Source: Methylobacterium bullatum
Lineage (GTDB): Bacteria; Pseudomonadota; Alphaproteobacteria; Rhizobiales; Beijerinckiaceae
Length of the DNA stretch: 64,000 nucleotides
Assembly (NCBI GenBank): GCA_902712845.1
Contig: LR743504.1
Span: 1,462,001-1,526,000 of the forward strand
Direction: 5' to 3'
Numbering within the stretch: the stretch's first letter is position 1; each line of letters begins with the position of its first letter. The notes under the pieces are model-generated. The model made no database searches. It was not told the DNA's origin and was given only the letters and a program-made list of their open reading frames with translations. Shown one piece after another: positions 26,700-35,052 of this stretch. The position numbers were made by a program, and so were the translations under genes.

Positions 26700-26921
26700 A
26701 TGATCGTTTTCGTCGAGGCGACGAGTTCCCTCGACGGCGAAACCGATGCGGCGGTGATGGCGGTCCTGTCCGGCACGCTCATGCTGATCGCGCACCATCT
26801 GACGAATCTGGCCGGGACGGATGTTGTCCATGTCCTGGACGAAGCCTGGCTGATCGTTTCGGGGCCACCCGATACTGTCCTGCCGCTGACCCCGTGGAAC
26901 CAGCCCCCTTCGATTGTGTGA
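26700..26921 (+). pseudogene. Remnant of an ABC-transporter ATPase C-terminus
   Basis: A frame reads VFVEATSSLDGETDAAVM, then LIAHHLTNLAGTDVVHVLDE and VSGPPDTVL: the Walker B/D-loop, H-loop and last strands of an ABC exporter ATPase. The usual Asp-Glu of Walker B is Val-Glu, AHR has become AHH, and everything upstream (membrane domain, Walker A) is missing. It is a decayed fragment, not closely matching the intact exporter at 20887-22998. Confidence 0.7.
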
Positions 26922-27052
26922 CTCGGATCAGGGATGGTGCGGTCGCCATGCAGGACCGCATGGCCTATCCGGCCCGACGTTCCGGATCCCCGCCCGTCAA
27001 CACTGCCTCGCGGTACATCGGTCCATGCTCCGGGCCCGCGGAACCGTAGCGC

Positions 27053-27982
27053 TCACCGGGCCTTCAGCACCACCCGGCAGGCGGCGGGAAGGGCCGCCAT
27101 CGTCATCGGCGGCTTCGGCTTGATGGGCTTCGTCGATTTCGGCGGGTTCAGCACGGCGTCGCTGAACCAATAGGCGAGTTCCTCGCCACAGCCGTCGCCG
27201 GGCGGCGGCGGGGCCTGGTCCCCGCACTGATCGTCCCCGGCCGGGCAGGAGAGGCGAATATGGTAGTGGTAATTGTGCCCGTACATCGGGCGAACCTTGT
27301 TGAGCCAGGAGCGATCGCCACCCGCTCCCCGGCACAGGGCTTTCTTGATCGCCGGGTTGACGAAGAGGCGCGCGACCTCCGGCTGCTGTGCCGTGAGGCG
27401 GATCAGCTTGAGGTGTTCCGGTGTCCAGACCTGCGGATCGATGTCGAGGCGGTCCGTGCGCACCACGTTGGTGGCCGAGGTCTCCTCGCGCTCCGCGCGT
27501 GTCATGCGGTGGTTTGGCATCGGTGTCAGCCAGATATCCGCGTCGAGGCCGAGCTGGTGGGAGGCGTGGCCGGTGAGCATCGGTCCGCCGCGAGGCTGGG
27601 ACATGTCGCCGACGAGAAGGCCGTTCCAACCGACGCTGGGAGCCTTGGCCGCCAGTCGCTCGATGAAATCCACCAGATGCGGCGTGCCCCACATCCGGTT
27701 GCGTGAGAGGCGCATCACCTGCCAGTTCTGGCCGTCCTGGGCCAGCGCCTCGCCGCCGGAGAAGCATCCCTTGGCATAGGATCCGTAGGGTCTTGCAGGG
27801 CCGGGAGCCGGCGTCGTTGCCCGCCCGAACAGGGCTTTGGCCGGTGTCGAGGGCGCGTCGGGATTGTCCAGTGGCGGTAGGGGCTTGGGGTTCACACTGC
27901 CCCTGTCCTGGGCCTGTGCGGCCCCTCCACAGGCGAGGAAGGCGAGGGCTGCGAGGCGGAACGAGCGTAAGGTCAGGTGCAT
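27053..27982 (-). CDS. mepA: Penicillin-insensitive murein endopeptidase MepA
   Basis: Periplasmic zinc endopeptidase that cleaves D-Ala-mDAP cross-links in peptidoglycan. 309 residues with a signal peptide ending AAQAQ near residue 25. LAS-family zinc ligands are visible: HxxxxxxD in GHASHQLGLDADIW, and the last His in YGHNYHYHIRLSC. Six cysteines in the second half suggest disulfides as in E. coli MepA. It stands alone on the minus strand. Confidence 0.9.
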   Translation of the reverse strand: MHLTLRSFRLAALAFLACGGAAQAQDRGSVNPKPLPPLDNPDAPSTPAKALFGRATTPAPGPARPYGSYAKGCFSGGEALAQDGQNWQVMRLSRNRMWGTPHLVDFIERLAAKAPSVGWNGLLVGDMSQPRGGPMLTGHASHQLGLDADIWLTPMPNHRMTRAEREETSATNVVRTDRLDIDPQVWTPEHLKLIRLTAQQPEVARLFVNPAIKKALCRGAGGDRSWLNKVRPMYGHNYHYHIRLSCPAGDDQCGDQAPPPPGDGCGEELAYWFSDAVLNPPKSTKPIKPKPPMTMAALPAACRVVLKAR

Positions 27983-28028
27983 GGCGCCAACCTAGTCCAT
28001 CGGCCGTCGGGCCGTCGAGAGCTCTCGG

Positions 28029-28562
28029 CTATTCCGCTGGCGAGACCGAGATCTTGATCGAGTCCGATTTCGCGCCGCTGACGATGATGAGAATGGGAGT
28101 GGTGCCGAACTGGAACCGGACGCTCTTCGAAACGCCCGGACATCCGGGCCGCATCGTGCTCGCCACGGGTTTGCGCGTCGTCGTGCCGTCTTGGCTCACG
28201 TCGATCCAGGCATTGTCCGACAGGGTCACCTGATACAGGCCGGGCGTGACGACGGGCGGTATCCGCAAGTTGCCGCCGAATGTGCCGGGATTCGGTTCCC
28301 GCGAGGGCACGAAGGGGAGATCGGCCTCGGCGATCGGCTTGAGCGCCAGGACGGCGCCCGGCATCTCTGCGGAGAGGGTCGCGCCGGAATCGAGCCGGGG
28401 GAGAGAAGGCGCTTCGAACCAGGCCTGCTCCCGCAGGATCGGCCAGTCGAACGAGGTGCAGGCGGCCGGATCGGCGACCTGTTGCGCCGACGCCCTATCG
28501 GCGTCGAGACCCGCGCCGGATGCGAGCACCAGGCCGGCAATGATCGGGAGCATTCTGCGCAT
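28029..28562 (-). CDS. Secreted hypothetical protein
   Basis: A 177-residue protein with a signal peptide (MRRMLPIIAGLVLASGAGL, cleavage probably near ASAQQ at residue 30). The mature domain is beta-rich, with two cysteines (CTSF and GCPG), and ends KISVSPAE. Conserved homologues of this type in related genomes have no assigned role, as far as I can recall. A longer reading upstream is unlikely because the signal peptide fixes the start. Confidence 0.65.
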   Translation of the reverse strand: MRRMLPIIAGLVLASGAGLDADRASAQQVADPAACTSFDWPILREQAWFEAPSLPRLDSGATLSAEMPGAVLALKPIAEADLPFVPSREPNPGTFGGNLRIPPVVTPGLYQVTLSDNAWIDVSQDGTTTRKPVASTMRPGCPGVSKSVRFQFGTTPILIIVSGAKSDSIKISVSPAE

Positions 28563-28671
28563 GGCCACTGTCCTATGAACGGTCGCGGCCCCCTCGGTGG
28601 CGAGAACGGTTGCGCGGCCGGAAAGGTTTCCCGCGGCTGTCCGTTTCGGCGGGGCAGTGCGGTGCCGGTGA

Positions 28672-28986
28672 TCACTCGTCGTCCGGTTGTTCAACGTCCT
28701 CGGAGACGGTTCGGCGTACGCCCCAGCCGCGCAACGTCTCGTTAAGCTCGTCGAGGACGAAATGGCGGGCGCTGTCGCGGTCGTAGCCCTCGTCGAGATA
28801 GGAATCGTATTCGGTGAAGACGTGGCGGGCAAAGGCGACGAGGGCGAGCCAAGCCGCGTTCTCGGGGCTCGCATTCCGCAGCCCCGGACTTGTCAGCGCC
28901 CGGGAGAGGACGGAATCCGTCTCGAAAGCGGGCAAGCGCGGAGCGAGGATCCGAAGCGCTTCGCCGACTGCCTCCGAGCGGGTCAT
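28672..28986 (-). CDS. DUF2293-like protein
   Basis: A 104-residue protein with the pattern WLALVAFARHVFTEYDSYLD followed by GYDRDSARHFVLDELNETLR, which resembles DUF2293 proteins of alphaproteobacteria. No catalytic motif known. It begins 10 bases after the yqhA-like gene stops and is probably co-transcribed with it. Confidence 0.65.
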   Translation of the reverse strand: MTRSEAVGEALRILAPRLPAFETDSVLSRALTSPGLRNASPENAAWLALVAFARHVFTEYDSYLDEGYDRDSARHFVLDELNETLRGWGVRRTVSEDVEQPDDE

Positions 28987-28996
28987 CGCGGCGTCT

Positions 28997-29500
28997 TTAC
29001 TTGTCGTGGTGGCCGGCGGCGATCCGATCCGTGAGGGCCATGAGGATTCCGGAGACGACGAAGACCATGTGGAGACCGACGAGCCAGTATAATTCGCGGT
29101 CCGGCGTCGCCTTGATGTCCATGAAAGCTTTCAGCAGCGAGATTGCCGAAATGGCGACGATCGAGGACATCAGCTTCAGCTTCAGCCCGGTGAAGTCGAT
29201 CGTTCCCATCCATTCGGGCCAGTCCTTGTGGTCCGTATGGTCGATCTTCGAGACGAAGTTCTCGTAGCCCGAGAACATCACGATGATGAGCAAGGATGCG
29301 GTGAAGGACAGGTCCACCAGGGTCAGCACACCGAGAATGATCTGCGACTCGGTGGCGCTCCACATGTGCAGGACGAAATGAGCGAGCTCCTGCAGCAGCT
29401 TGACCAGAAGCACGACGATGCCGATGCCGAGCGCCGCGTAGAACGGCGCCAGTAGCCAGCGGCACGCGAAGAGCACGCGTTCGAAAACCTGTTCGATCAT
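28997..29500 (-). CDS. YqhA/UPF0114-family inner-membrane protein
   Basis: A 167-residue protein with four membrane segments. The start MIEQVFERVLFACRWLLAP and the middle FSGYENFVSKID are the characteristic signatures of the UPF0114 (YqhA) family. Function unknown, although family members are often near stress genes. It is followed closely by the DUF2293-like gene. Confidence 0.85.
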   Translation of the reverse strand: MIEQVFERVLFACRWLLAPFYAALGIGIVVLLVKLLQELAHFVLHMWSATESQIILGVLTLVDLSFTASLLIIVMFSGYENFVSKIDHTDHKDWPEWMGTIDFTGLKLKLMSSIVAISAISLLKAFMDIKATPDRELYWLVGLHMVFVVSGILMALTDRIAAGHHDK

Positions 29501-29512
29501 CCGTCTCGAATC

Positions 29513-29532
29513 CCCCGCCCGATCGGGCGGGG
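29513..29532 (-). terminator. Palindromic hairpin between msrA and yqhA-like genes
   Basis: CCCCGCCC-GATC-GGGCGGGG, a perfect 8-bp stem 54 bases after the msrA stop on the minus strand. A TTT follows only on the plus side, so termination on the minus strand is plausible but not certain. Confidence 0.5.
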
Positions 29533-29585
29533 TTTGGCATGAGCGGCCAAGCTCGACAAGCGGTGAGCTTGGCGGGCGAGGCGCT

Positions 29586-30245
29586 TCAGGCGGCGACGCC
29601 GGTTCCGATTGGACAGGTCACGCCGGTGCCGCCGACGCCGCAATAGCCCGCGGGGTTCTTGGCGAGGTACTGCTGATGGTAGCCTTCAGCGAAGTAGAAC
29701 ATATCGAGGGGGACGATCTCCGTGGTGATCTCGCCGAACCCGCGTGCCTTCAAAGCCTCCCCGTAGGCCTCCCGAACGCGTCGGGCGGTCTCGGCCTGCG
29801 CGTCGTTCGCGGTGTAAATTCCCGAGCGGTACTGTGTGCCGACATCGTTGCCCTGACGCATGCCCTGGGTCGGGTCATGACTCTCGAAGAACGTCTTGAG
29901 CACTGCCTCCAGGGGGCGCACGGAAGGATCGTAGACGACCAGAACCACCTCGTTATGCCCGGTCATGCCCGAGCAGACCTCTTCGTAGGTTGGGTTGGGC
30001 GTGAAGCCGCCGGCATAGCCCACCGCCGTCACGACGATTCCGTCCGGCAATTGCCAGAACTTGCGCTCGGTGCCCCAGAAGCAGCCGAGACCTAGAACGA
30101 TCTGCTCGCTTCCCTCAGGATAGGGACCTTTCAGCGGATGGCCATTGACGAAATGAGTCTCGGTTGTGGGAATCGGCGTCGACCGGCCGGGCAGCGCGTC
30201 GGCGGCGCTCGGCATTTCGGGACGTTTGCGGAAGAACTGAAGCAT
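29586..30245 (-). CDS. msrA: Peptide methionine sulfoxide reductase MsrA
   Basis: Repairs methionine-S-sulfoxide in proteins, using thioredoxin. 219 residues with the catalytic GCFWG at 54-58 (Cys55), the GYAGG, GHNEVV and GTQYRS family motifs, and two resolving cysteines near the C-terminus (GYCGVGG and VTCP), an arrangement like E. coli MsrA. There is no signal peptide, so it is cytosolic. Confidence 0.94.
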   Translation of the reverse strand: MLQFFRKRPEMPSAADALPGRSTPIPTTETHFVNGHPLKGPYPEGSEQIVLGLGCFWGTERKFWQLPDGIVVTAVGYAGGFTPNPTYEEVCSGMTGHNEVVLVVYDPSVRPLEAVLKTFFESHDPTQGMRQGNDVGTQYRSGIYTANDAQAETARRVREAYGEALKARGFGEITTEIVPLDMFYFAEGYHQQYLAKNPAGYCGVGGTGVTCPIGTGVAA

Positions 30246-30344
30246 CGGGGCCTCCGTGAGAGGGCGGGATGCGTCCTATATGGGGTGCCGGACCGTCTTC
30301 CTGAATGCCCCGTGTCGAAACGGCCATGCCTCACGGTCGAGGTG

Positions 30345-30665
30345 TCAGGGCCGGCTGAGAAAGCCGATCGGCTCCCGAGGCGGCTGGCCGAGCCAGAGCA
30401 GGAAGGCCCCGAGACCGAGGCCGAGGAGGCAGGCGGGTGCCAGAGTGAGCGGCAGGACGAGGGCCTGCCACAGCCATGGGGCCACGCTCTCCACCGAGCC
30501 TTGGAGCGCACTCCCGCGCTCCTTGAACAGCGTCATCAGAAGGTCGCTCAGGCTGGTGACGCGGACGCCGTTATTGGCGATCGAGCGCGCGCCATCGTAG
30601 ACGAGGCCGACGAAGCCCGCCGCGAGGACGACATATCCGAGGAGGCGGCTTAGGAAGCGGAGCAT
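30345..30665 (-). CDS. Small two-helix membrane protein
   Basis: A 106-residue protein beginning MLRFLSRLLGYVVLAAGFVG, with a second hydrophobic region at about 70-95 and a conserved-looking middle (YDGARSIANNGVRVTSLSDL). Function unknown; related alphaproteobacteria carry such proteins as unnamed membrane proteins. It precedes msrA on the same strand by about 100 bases. Confidence 0.65.
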   Translation of the reverse strand: MLRFLSRLLGYVVLAAGFVGLVYDGARSIANNGVRVTSLSDLLMTLFKERGSALQGSVESVAPWLWQALVLPLTLAPACLLGLGLGAFLLWLGQPPREPIGFLSRP

Positions 30666-30844
30666 CGCGGCTTGCACACAAGCCGGCTCCCGTGCCGGCC
30701 CTGCGGGATTAGGGGGCGCCGCCGCGAGGCGCAAGGTCTCCGAGGCACACGCCGTCCCGGCAGCGAGCGCGCATCGGCCGCCATTGCGCGCCGTGACAGC
30801 TCCGTGGCACAGCCCGTCCCAGCCATTTTTAGCGGACCATCGCC

Positions 30845-31537
30845 TTGCCCACCGAACCCGAAACCACCACCGAACTGGTGATCTTCGATTGCGATGGCGT
30901 GCTGGTCGACAGCGAACCGCTGAGCCTCGGTACCCTGACCGCCGGGCTCAACCGGATCGGCGTCGCCATCGATGTGGATACGGTGCGGGAGCGCTTCGCC
31001 GGCACGTCGATGACGTCGATCATGGGTCATATCGAGCGCGATTATGGGATCGTCGCACCCGACGGCTTCGTCGAGGCGGTAAAGGCCGAAACCCTTCGTG
31101 CCTTCGACCGCGATCTGCGTGCCATGGAGGGGATCGCCCTGGCGGTGCGGGCGCTCGAGCTTCCGAGCTGCGTAGCATCGAGCAGCGATCCGGCGCGGCT
31201 CGCCCATTCGCTCGGCCTCACCGGTCTGTTGCCCCTGTTCGACGGCCGCATCTTCTCCGCGACCATGGTCTCTCGCGGTAAGCCGGCGCCCGACCTCTTC
31301 CTCCTTGCCGCCGCCGAGATGGGCGTTGCCCCCGGTCGCTGCCTCGTGGTGGAGGACAGCGTGCCCGGCGTCACGGCGGCGCGCGCTGCCGGAATGCGCG
31401 TCCTCGGCTTCACCGGCGGCGGCCATTGGCTGCACGACGCCACGGGGGCGGACCTGATCGCGGCCGGTGCCGAACGGGTCTATGCGCATCATCGCGACCT
31501 CGCTGGCTTGATCGAGCGCTCCGCAGTGTCCGCCTGA
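30845..31537 (+). CDS. HAD-family hydrolase (beta-phosphoglucomutase/phosphatase-like)
   Basis: A 230-residue HAD subfamily IA protein. Motif [14 protein letters not shown] gives nucleophile Asp15 and acid Asp17; motif II is ASSSD, motif III Lys in SRGKPAPD, motif IV VVEDS. Substrate uncertain: phosphoglycolate, sugar phosphates or a mutase reaction. The start must be a TTG at 30845, because a stop (30830-30832) lies just upstream and the next start codon would cut motif I. Confidence 0.8.
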   Translation: MPTEPETTTELVIFDCDGVLVDSEPLSLGTLTAGLNRIGVAIDVDTVRERFAGTSMTSIMGHIERDYGIVAPDGFVEAVKAETLRAFDRDLRAMEGIALAVRALELPSCVASSSDPARLAHSLGLTGLLPLFDGRIFSATMVSRGKPAPDLFLLAAAEMGVAPGRCLVVEDSVPGVTAARAAGMRVLGFTGGGHWLHDATGADLIAAGAERVYAHHRDLAGLIERSAVSA

Positions 31538-31917
31538 CCTCGGTTCGTTCCGAAGAAACCGCCTGCGCTCCGTTGATCTGCACGTCATTCATGCCATGAG
31601 GGCGCATGCATTCGGAAGATGCATCCGTTGACGAAGCGGAGGACTGCTATCATTCTATAGGTGCGGTTGTGGTCCGTATGGGCCTATCCGCCGCGGTGAT
31701 TTGAAGTGTGTAGCTTGCGCCGCGTCATCAAACGCTAAAGCACTGCGGAGCGTTCGCGCCTCGTGGTCCTTCATCGAAAGGATGACTTTCCGTGATTGAT
31801 CGAACCTCGTTCCAAGCTCTTCTGCATGCCTGCTCCCGCTGTCGATGCTGACCGACCCGTCAGATCGAGCCGCTTTCAGCAGATGGCCCTCGGGCCGCGT
31901 CAGGAGTTCACGACATC
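31538..31917. other. Intergenic region, nothing recognised
   Basis: I see no reading frame, palindrome or repeat of note; somewhat less GC-rich than flanking genes, so it may hold the promoter for the hypothetical gene at 31918. Confidence 0.4.
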
Positions 31918-32292
31918 ATGCCCCATCTCCACCAGGACGACGCTCATCGGGCGTTGAATCGATTGCACACGCCTGATGCCCGGGCGGATCATCTCCAGGC
32001 CCGTGCCCGCAACCGCCTTCATGCCACCCCGCCGCCGCGGGTGATCGAAATCGGCGAAGTGACGGCCGGAATCGCCGTGCCCGAACGGGGCGGCGTGCGG
32101 TTCTTCTCGTCAGAACGCGATTTCGATCCCCTCGACGGGCTCGTCTTCCGCAGCGTCGAGCAGGCGGCGAAGGCGGCGCGGGACCGTTTCGCGGCCCGTC
32201 GTGCGCCGCGCCGGCACGCCGTCCCAACCCGGCTTGATCTCGTACGTCCCGAGGCGGATCTCCACCTTCATCGGACGGCGTACGGGCGCTGA
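31918..32292 (+). CDS. Hypothetical protein, His- and Arg-rich
   Basis: A 124-residue protein with many His and Arg residues at both ends and a more conserved-looking middle (RVIEIGEVTAGIAVPERGGV, then FFSSERDFDPLDG). No signal peptide or membrane segment. Unknown family. It converges on the GlxA-type regulator gene. Confidence 0.5.
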   Translation: MPHLHQDDAHRALNRLHTPDARADHLQARARNRLHATPPPRVIEIGEVTAGIAVPERGGVRFFSSERDFDPLDGLVFRSVEQAAKAARDRFAARRAPRRHAVPTRLDLVRPEADLHLHRTAYGR

Positions 32293-32355
32293 GCGTTCGT
32301 TACCCTTCGACGGTGGGCGTTCCGGTAGGGACGCCCACCGCGGGGACAGGCACTT

Positions 32356-33375
32356 TTACGTTTCGGCGACAGTGCTCGACGGAGGCGTGGCCCTGAGGCT
32401 TCGCCGGCGCTCGGCTCGGGCGAGTTCGGCCGCATTGGCGAATCCCGTTGCCGTGGCGATATCGGCCGAGCTTAGCGCGCTCTCGCGGCGGAGCTGATGG
32501 GCCCGGTCGAGCCGCAGGGTGAGATAATGCTGGTGAAGACTGATACCGATCCGGCTTCTGAAAAGCAGCTCGAGCTGGCGGATCGAGACGCGGGCGAGAT
32601 CTGCCAAGCCCTGCCGCGATAGCGGCGCTTCCAGATTGGCCTCCATCGCGGCGAGGACCCGGAGCAGGCGCGGATCCCGCACCCCGATCCGCAGGCGCAG
32701 GTCCATCCTCTGCGGGCTCAGGCCCTCCCGGATCTGGTTGTGCAGGAACCAGTCGCTGACACCGTTCGCGAGGCCCGGACCGTGGTCGCGTTCGATCAGG
32801 TTGAGCATCAGGTCCAGGGCGGCGATCCCGCCGGAACAGGTGATCCGATCGTTCTGGATCTCGAACAGGGAACGCACGACCTCGATATCCGGGTAGCGTT
32901 CCTCGAAGGCGGGAACGTGCTCCCAGTGGAGCGTGCAACGGCGCCCCGTCAGCAGACCCGCGCGGGCGAGCAGGTAAGGCCCTCCTGAAATGCCGCCGAG
33001 CGTGATCCCACGCCGGGCGAGATGGCGAAGCCAAGCGGTCAGGGCCGGGTCGTCGAAGGCGGCTGGATTTCCGCCCGCACAGACGAAGACCCGATCGGCG
33101 TCGAGTTTGGTATCTCCGACATCGACATCCGGCAGGATCGCGATTCCGTTCGAAGCCTGGACGGCGCCGCCACCCGGTGCCGCATGCCACCAGCGGTAGA
33201 CTTCGCTGTCCAAGAGGGTGTTGGCCGCCCGCATGGGTTCGACCGCGGCCGCGTAGGACATGAGCGGAAAGCCGGGCAGCAGGATGAAGCCGACGGTCAG
33301 CGGCTTCGGCTTTTCCGGCGCGGCGGCGTTCCGATTCAAACGTGAAGGATTGGGAGTTAGGGGGCGGATGCTCAT
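32356..33375 (-). CDS. GlxA-family regulator (DJ-1/PfpI domain plus AraC helix-turn-helix)
   Basis: A 339-residue transcription factor. Residues 25-190 form the DJ-1/PfpI-like sensor domain (VGFILLPGFPLMSYAAAVEP, SGGPYLLARAGLL); residues 235-330 are an AraC-type DNA-binding domain (LADLARVSIRQLELLFR, then DIATATGFANAAELARAERR). Related proteins (GbdR, SouR, CdhR) respond to methylated amines such as glycine betaine and sarcosine. It is divergent from mgdA with only 108 bases between, so it very likely controls NMG dehydrogenase genes. The extreme C-terminus is shorter than usual. Confidence 0.8.
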   Translation of the reverse strand: MSIRPLTPNPSRLNRNAAAPEKPKPLTVGFILLPGFPLMSYAAAVEPMRAANTLLDSEVYRWWHAAPGGGAVQASNGIAILPDVDVGDTKLDADRVFVCAGGNPAAFDDPALTAWLRHLARRGITLGGISGGPYLLARAGLLTGRRCTLHWEHVPAFEERYPDIEVVRSLFEIQNDRITCSGGIAALDLMLNLIERDHGPGLANGVSDWFLHNQIREGLSPQRMDLRLRIGVRDPRLLRVLAAMEANLEAPLSRQGLADLARVSIRQLELLFRSRIGISLHQHYLTLRLDRAHQLRRESALSSADIATATGFANAAELARAERRRSLRATPPSSTVAET

Positions 33376-33483
33376 TTCTGCGCGAATTGTCCGAATGACG
33401 TCGCAAAATGCAATGGGCGCTGGCTGGCGATCAGCTACCGATGAAGCTCACACGCCGCATTCAGCCCCGGAGCATGTCCCGCC

Positions 33484-34734
33484 ATGCGCTATTCCCTTTT
33501 CAGCGTCCTGGGTCAGGCCCTGCATGGCCAGCGCGATTGGAAGCCCCAATGGCGCGATGCCGTGCCCAAGACCGAGTACGACGTCGTCATCGTCGGCGGC
33601 GGCGGTCATGGCCTCGCGACCGCCTATTATCTCGCCAAGGAGCACGGCATCACCAATGTGGTGGTGCTGGAGAAGAGCCATGTCGGCTCCGGCAATGTCG
33701 GGCGCAACACCACCATCGTGCGCTCGAATTACGGACTTGCCGGCAACATCCCGTTCTACGAGCGGTCGATGCAGCTCTGGGAGGGGCTGGAACAGGACAT
33801 CAACTATAACGCCATGGTGAGCCAGCGCGGTGTGTTGAACCTCTACCATTCGGACGCCCAACGCGACGCCTATGCCCGGCGCGGCAACGCCATGCGGATG
33901 GCGGGCATCGATGCCGAACTCCTCGACCGCGAGGGTGTACGGGGAATGGTGCCGTTCATCGACTTCGACAATGCGCGCTTTCCCGTGAAGGGCGGTCTCC
34001 TCCAGCGCCGGGGCGGCACCGTGCGCCACGACGCCGTGGCCTGGGGCTATGCCCGCGCGGCCAGCGACCGGGGCGTCGACATCGTGCAGAACTGCGCCGT
34101 CACCGGTATCCGCCGCGAGAACGGCCGGGTGGTCGGGGTCGAGACGAGCCGTGGCTTCATCCGGGCGAAGAAGGTCGCGCTCTCGGTGGCGGGCTCGACA
34201 TCGCTGCTGGCGTCCATGGCCGATCTGCGCCTGCCGATCGAGAGCCACGTGCTCCAGGCCTTCGTCAGTGAGGGCGTGAAGCCCCTCATCGACACGGTGA
34301 TGACCTTCGGGGCCGGCCATTTCTACGTCAGCCAGTCGGACAAGGGCGGCCTCGTCTTCGGGGGCGATATCGACGGCTACAATTCCTACGCTCAGCGCGG
34401 CAATCTCGCGACGATCGAGGACGTGATGGAGGGCGGCATGGCCCTGTGGCCGGGCCTCGGGCGCCTGCGCCTGCTGCGGCACTGGGGCGGGATCATGGAC
34501 ATGTCCATGGACGGCAGTCCGATCATCGACCGTACACCCATCGACGGTCTCTATCTCAATGCGGGCTGGTGTTACGGCGGCTTCAAGGCGACCCCGGCGG
34601 CGGGCTTCTGTTTTGCCCATCTCATCGCCCGCGACACCTCGCATGAGGACGCCGCCGCCTACCGGCTCGACCGTTTCGCCACCGGCCATCTCATCGACGA
34701 GAAGGGCATGGGCGCCCAGCCGAACCTGCATTGA
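33484..34734 (+). CDS. mgdA: N-methylglutamate dehydrogenase subunit A (sarcosine oxidase beta-like)
   Basis: FAD/FMN-binding subunit of the heterotetrameric enzyme that oxidises N-methylglutamate to glutamate and a C1 unit. 416 residues with dinucleotide motif VVIVGGGGHGLATAYYLA near 32-50 and the GSGNVGRNTTIVRSNYG segment typical of SoxB proteins; RHDAVAWG near 185 contains the His that in heterotetrameric sarcosine oxidase carries covalent FMN. First gene of mgdABCD. NMG rather than sarcosine specificity is inferred from the linked mgsABC and gmaS genes. Confidence 0.9.
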   Translation: MRYSLFSVLGQALHGQRDWKPQWRDAVPKTEYDVVIVGGGGHGLATAYYLAKEHGITNVVVLEKSHVGSGNVGRNTTIVRSNYGLAGNIPFYERSMQLWEGLEQDINYNAMVSQRGVLNLYHSDAQRDAYARRGNAMRMAGIDAELLDREGVRGMVPFIDFDNARFPVKGGLLQRRGGTVRHDAVAWGYARAASDRGVDIVQNCAVTGIRRENGRVVGVETSRGFIRAKKVALSVAGSTSLLASMADLRLPIESHVLQAFVSEGVKPLIDTVMTFGAGHFYVSQSDKGGLVFGGDIDGYNSYAQRGNLATIEDVMEGGMALWPGLGRLRLLRHWGGIMDMSMDGSPIIDRTPIDGLYLNAGWCYGGFKATPAAGFCFAHLIARDTSHEDAAAYRLDRFATGHLIDEKGMGAQPNLH

Positions 34735-34764
34735 GCGCGGATCTGGATTGAGGGAACGACGATC

Positions 34765-35052
34765 ATGCGTATCCGATGCCCCCATTGCGGGCCCCGCGAC
34801 AACGGCGAGTTCAGCTATCTCGGCGACGCCGCGCCGATCCGGCCCGAGGGCATGGAGGTGCCCCCCGCCGCCATGCACGACTACGTCTACCTGCGCGACA
34901 ACCCTGCCGGCCCCCATCGCGAGCTCTGGTATCACGGCGCCGGCTGCCGCTCCTGGCTCGTGGTCGACCGGGATACGCGCACCCACGAGATCACCGGGGT
35001 GTCCCCCGCGCGCGATGTCGCGCTGAGCCGCCGGACAGGAGAGGTCGCATGA
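34765..35052 (+). CDS. mgdB: N-methylglutamate dehydrogenase subunit B (sarcosine oxidase delta-like)
   Basis: A 95-residue zinc-binding small subunit. The zinc ligands known from sarcosine oxidase delta are visible: Cys5 and Cys8 in CPHCG, then His and Cys in WYHGAGC near residues 57-61. It has the family's LRDNPAGPHRELW motif. It overlaps the next gene by ATGA, indicating coupled translation. Confidence 0.9.
   Translation: MRIRCPHCGPRDNGEFSYLGDAAPIRPEGMEVPPAAMHDYVYLRDNPAGPHRELWYHGAGCRSWLVVDRDTRTHEITGVSPARDVALSRRTGEVA

Noticed and set aside
29500..29540. tRNA-like gttcgatcatccgtctcgaatcc stretch
   Set aside because: No acceptor stem or anticodon arm can be drawn; the sequence is the yqhA-like gene start and a hairpin.
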